5,508 nucleotides of DNA from Bacillota bacterium (GTDB lineage Bacteria; Bacillota; Clostridia; Clostridiales; Clostridiaceae): positions 1-5,508 of the forward strand of contig JAEXSY010000018.1 in assembly GCA_023440105.1 (NCBI GenBank), read 5' to 3'. Position 1 is the stretch's first letter; each line of letters starts with the position of its first letter. The notes beneath the pieces are model-generated. The model had not been told where the DNA came from, did not search any database, and was given only the letters and a program-made list of their open reading frames with translations. Made by a program: the position numbers and the translations under genes. This document shows, in pieces, positions 4,968 through 5,508 of the stretch.

Positions 4968-5508
4968 TTACTTCATTATCTTACATATATCATTGGTAAA
5001 GTCCACGGGATCATTGATTGGAAGACCTTCTATTAATAAAGCCTGATTATAAAGAAGCTTAGTATATAAATCCAGCTTTTCCTTGTCAGAGCTTAGAGCA
5101 GCTTTTAATGCTGAAAAAACTTCATGATTTACATTTAGCTCTAGTACCTTATCAGCCTTTATATCCTGACCATTTGGCATAGCTCTAAGTACCTTTTCCA
5201 TCTCAATGGATAACTCTCCTTCACTTGCCAGGCAAACAGGATGTTGCTTAAGTCTTCTAGAAGCTCTTACCTCGTTTACCTTACCTTCAAGAACCTTTTT
5301 CATGTAGTCAAAGAGCTCTTTATTCTCTTCTTGGTTCTTCTCATCCTCTTTCTTTTCCTCTTCATCCTCTATGCCTAAATCATTGCTGGAGATTGACTTA
5401 AACTCCTTCTCTTTATAGGACATAAGCATCTTGAGAGCAAATTCATCCACATCTTCAGTAAGATATAGTATTTCATAGCCCTTATCGGTAACCATCTCTG
5501 CTTGAGGT
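4968..5508 (-). CDS. htpG: Molecular chaperone HtpG (Hsp90), C-terminal part
   Basis: HtpG is the bacterial Hsp90, a dimeric cytosolic ATP-dependent chaperone. Only the last 179 codons are in the window. The frame stays open to the right edge, so the gene is cut by the window rather than broken. The part seen covers the end of the middle domain (KGYEILYLTEDVDEFAL), a charged Glu/Lys-rich stretch, and the dimerisation domain with SRRLKQHPVCLASEGELS and MEKVLRAMP. It ends in LPINDPVDFTNDICKIMK, which looks like a normal HtpG C-terminus. The ATPase domain would lie to the right; family proteins have about 620 residues. The methionine codon at 5495 is internal: the frame continues upstream of it and it has no ribosome binding site. 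It converges on the phosphodiesterase gene. Confidence 0.95.
   Translation of the reverse strand, partial: PQAEMVTDKGYEILYLTEDVDEFALKMLMSYKEKEFKSISSNDLGIEDEEEKKEDEKNQEENKELFDYMKKVLEGKVNEVRASRRLKQHPVCLASEGELSIEMEKVLRAMPNGQDIKADKVLELNVNHEVFSALKAALSSDKEKLDLYTKLLYNQALLIEGLPINDPVDFTNDICKIMK

Noticed and set aside
5493..5495. ATG at 5495 on the minus strand as a gene start
   Set aside because: The frame continues upstream to the window edge, no ribosome binding site precedes it, and the sequence is internal HtpG.

Overview
The window looks like chromosome of an endospore-forming, AT-rich Firmicute, most probably a Clostridium or close relative. The signs are the low GC content, strong GGAGG-type ribosome binding sites, a Coat F spore protein, and a Bacillus/phage phi3T-like thymidylate synthase. 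It holds seven genes that can be supported. Two of them (57 and 42 codons) are very small. One (htpG) runs off the right edge.

Layout, left to right. Positions 1-300, read on the minus strand, are the promoter and leader region of a ribosomal RNA operon whose 16S gene would start just beyond position 1. There are two tandem sigma-A promoters, a boxA-type antitermination sequence and several inverted repeats. Next comes a strong terminator (343-379) that closes a minus-strand thyA-folA operon (390-1688). In that operon the thyA stop codon directly abuts the folA start codon, and an extended -10 promoter lies at about 1724-1732. Upstream of it, also on minus, is a three-gene sporulation operon (1926-2501): a 57-aa coat-like helical protein, an 80-aa Coat F protein and a 42-aa protein of unknown function. 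It is preceded by a mother-cell sigma-factor-like promoter and ends in its own terminator (1895-1919).

From 2767 the plus strand carries a 12-helix MFS transporter of the GPH/SLC45-like type, then a membrane-anchored glycerophosphodiester phosphodiesterase. A perfect bidirectional terminator (4934-4964) separates this pair from the convergent C-terminal part of htpG (Hsp90).

Functionally, ThyA and FolA form one cycle: ThyA makes dTMP and turns methylene-tetrahydrofolate into dihydrofolate, and FolA reduces it back. The coat genes act late in sporulation. The transporter and phosphodiesterase may handle a common substrate, but that rests on adjacency only. No mobile element, CRISPR array, tRNA or riboswitch was found. 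I do not see an undescribed multi-gene system here. The points most worth follow-up are the 42-aa gene in the coat operon, the MFS-GDPD pair, and the uncommon inverted and direct repeats in the rRNA and divergent promoter regions.
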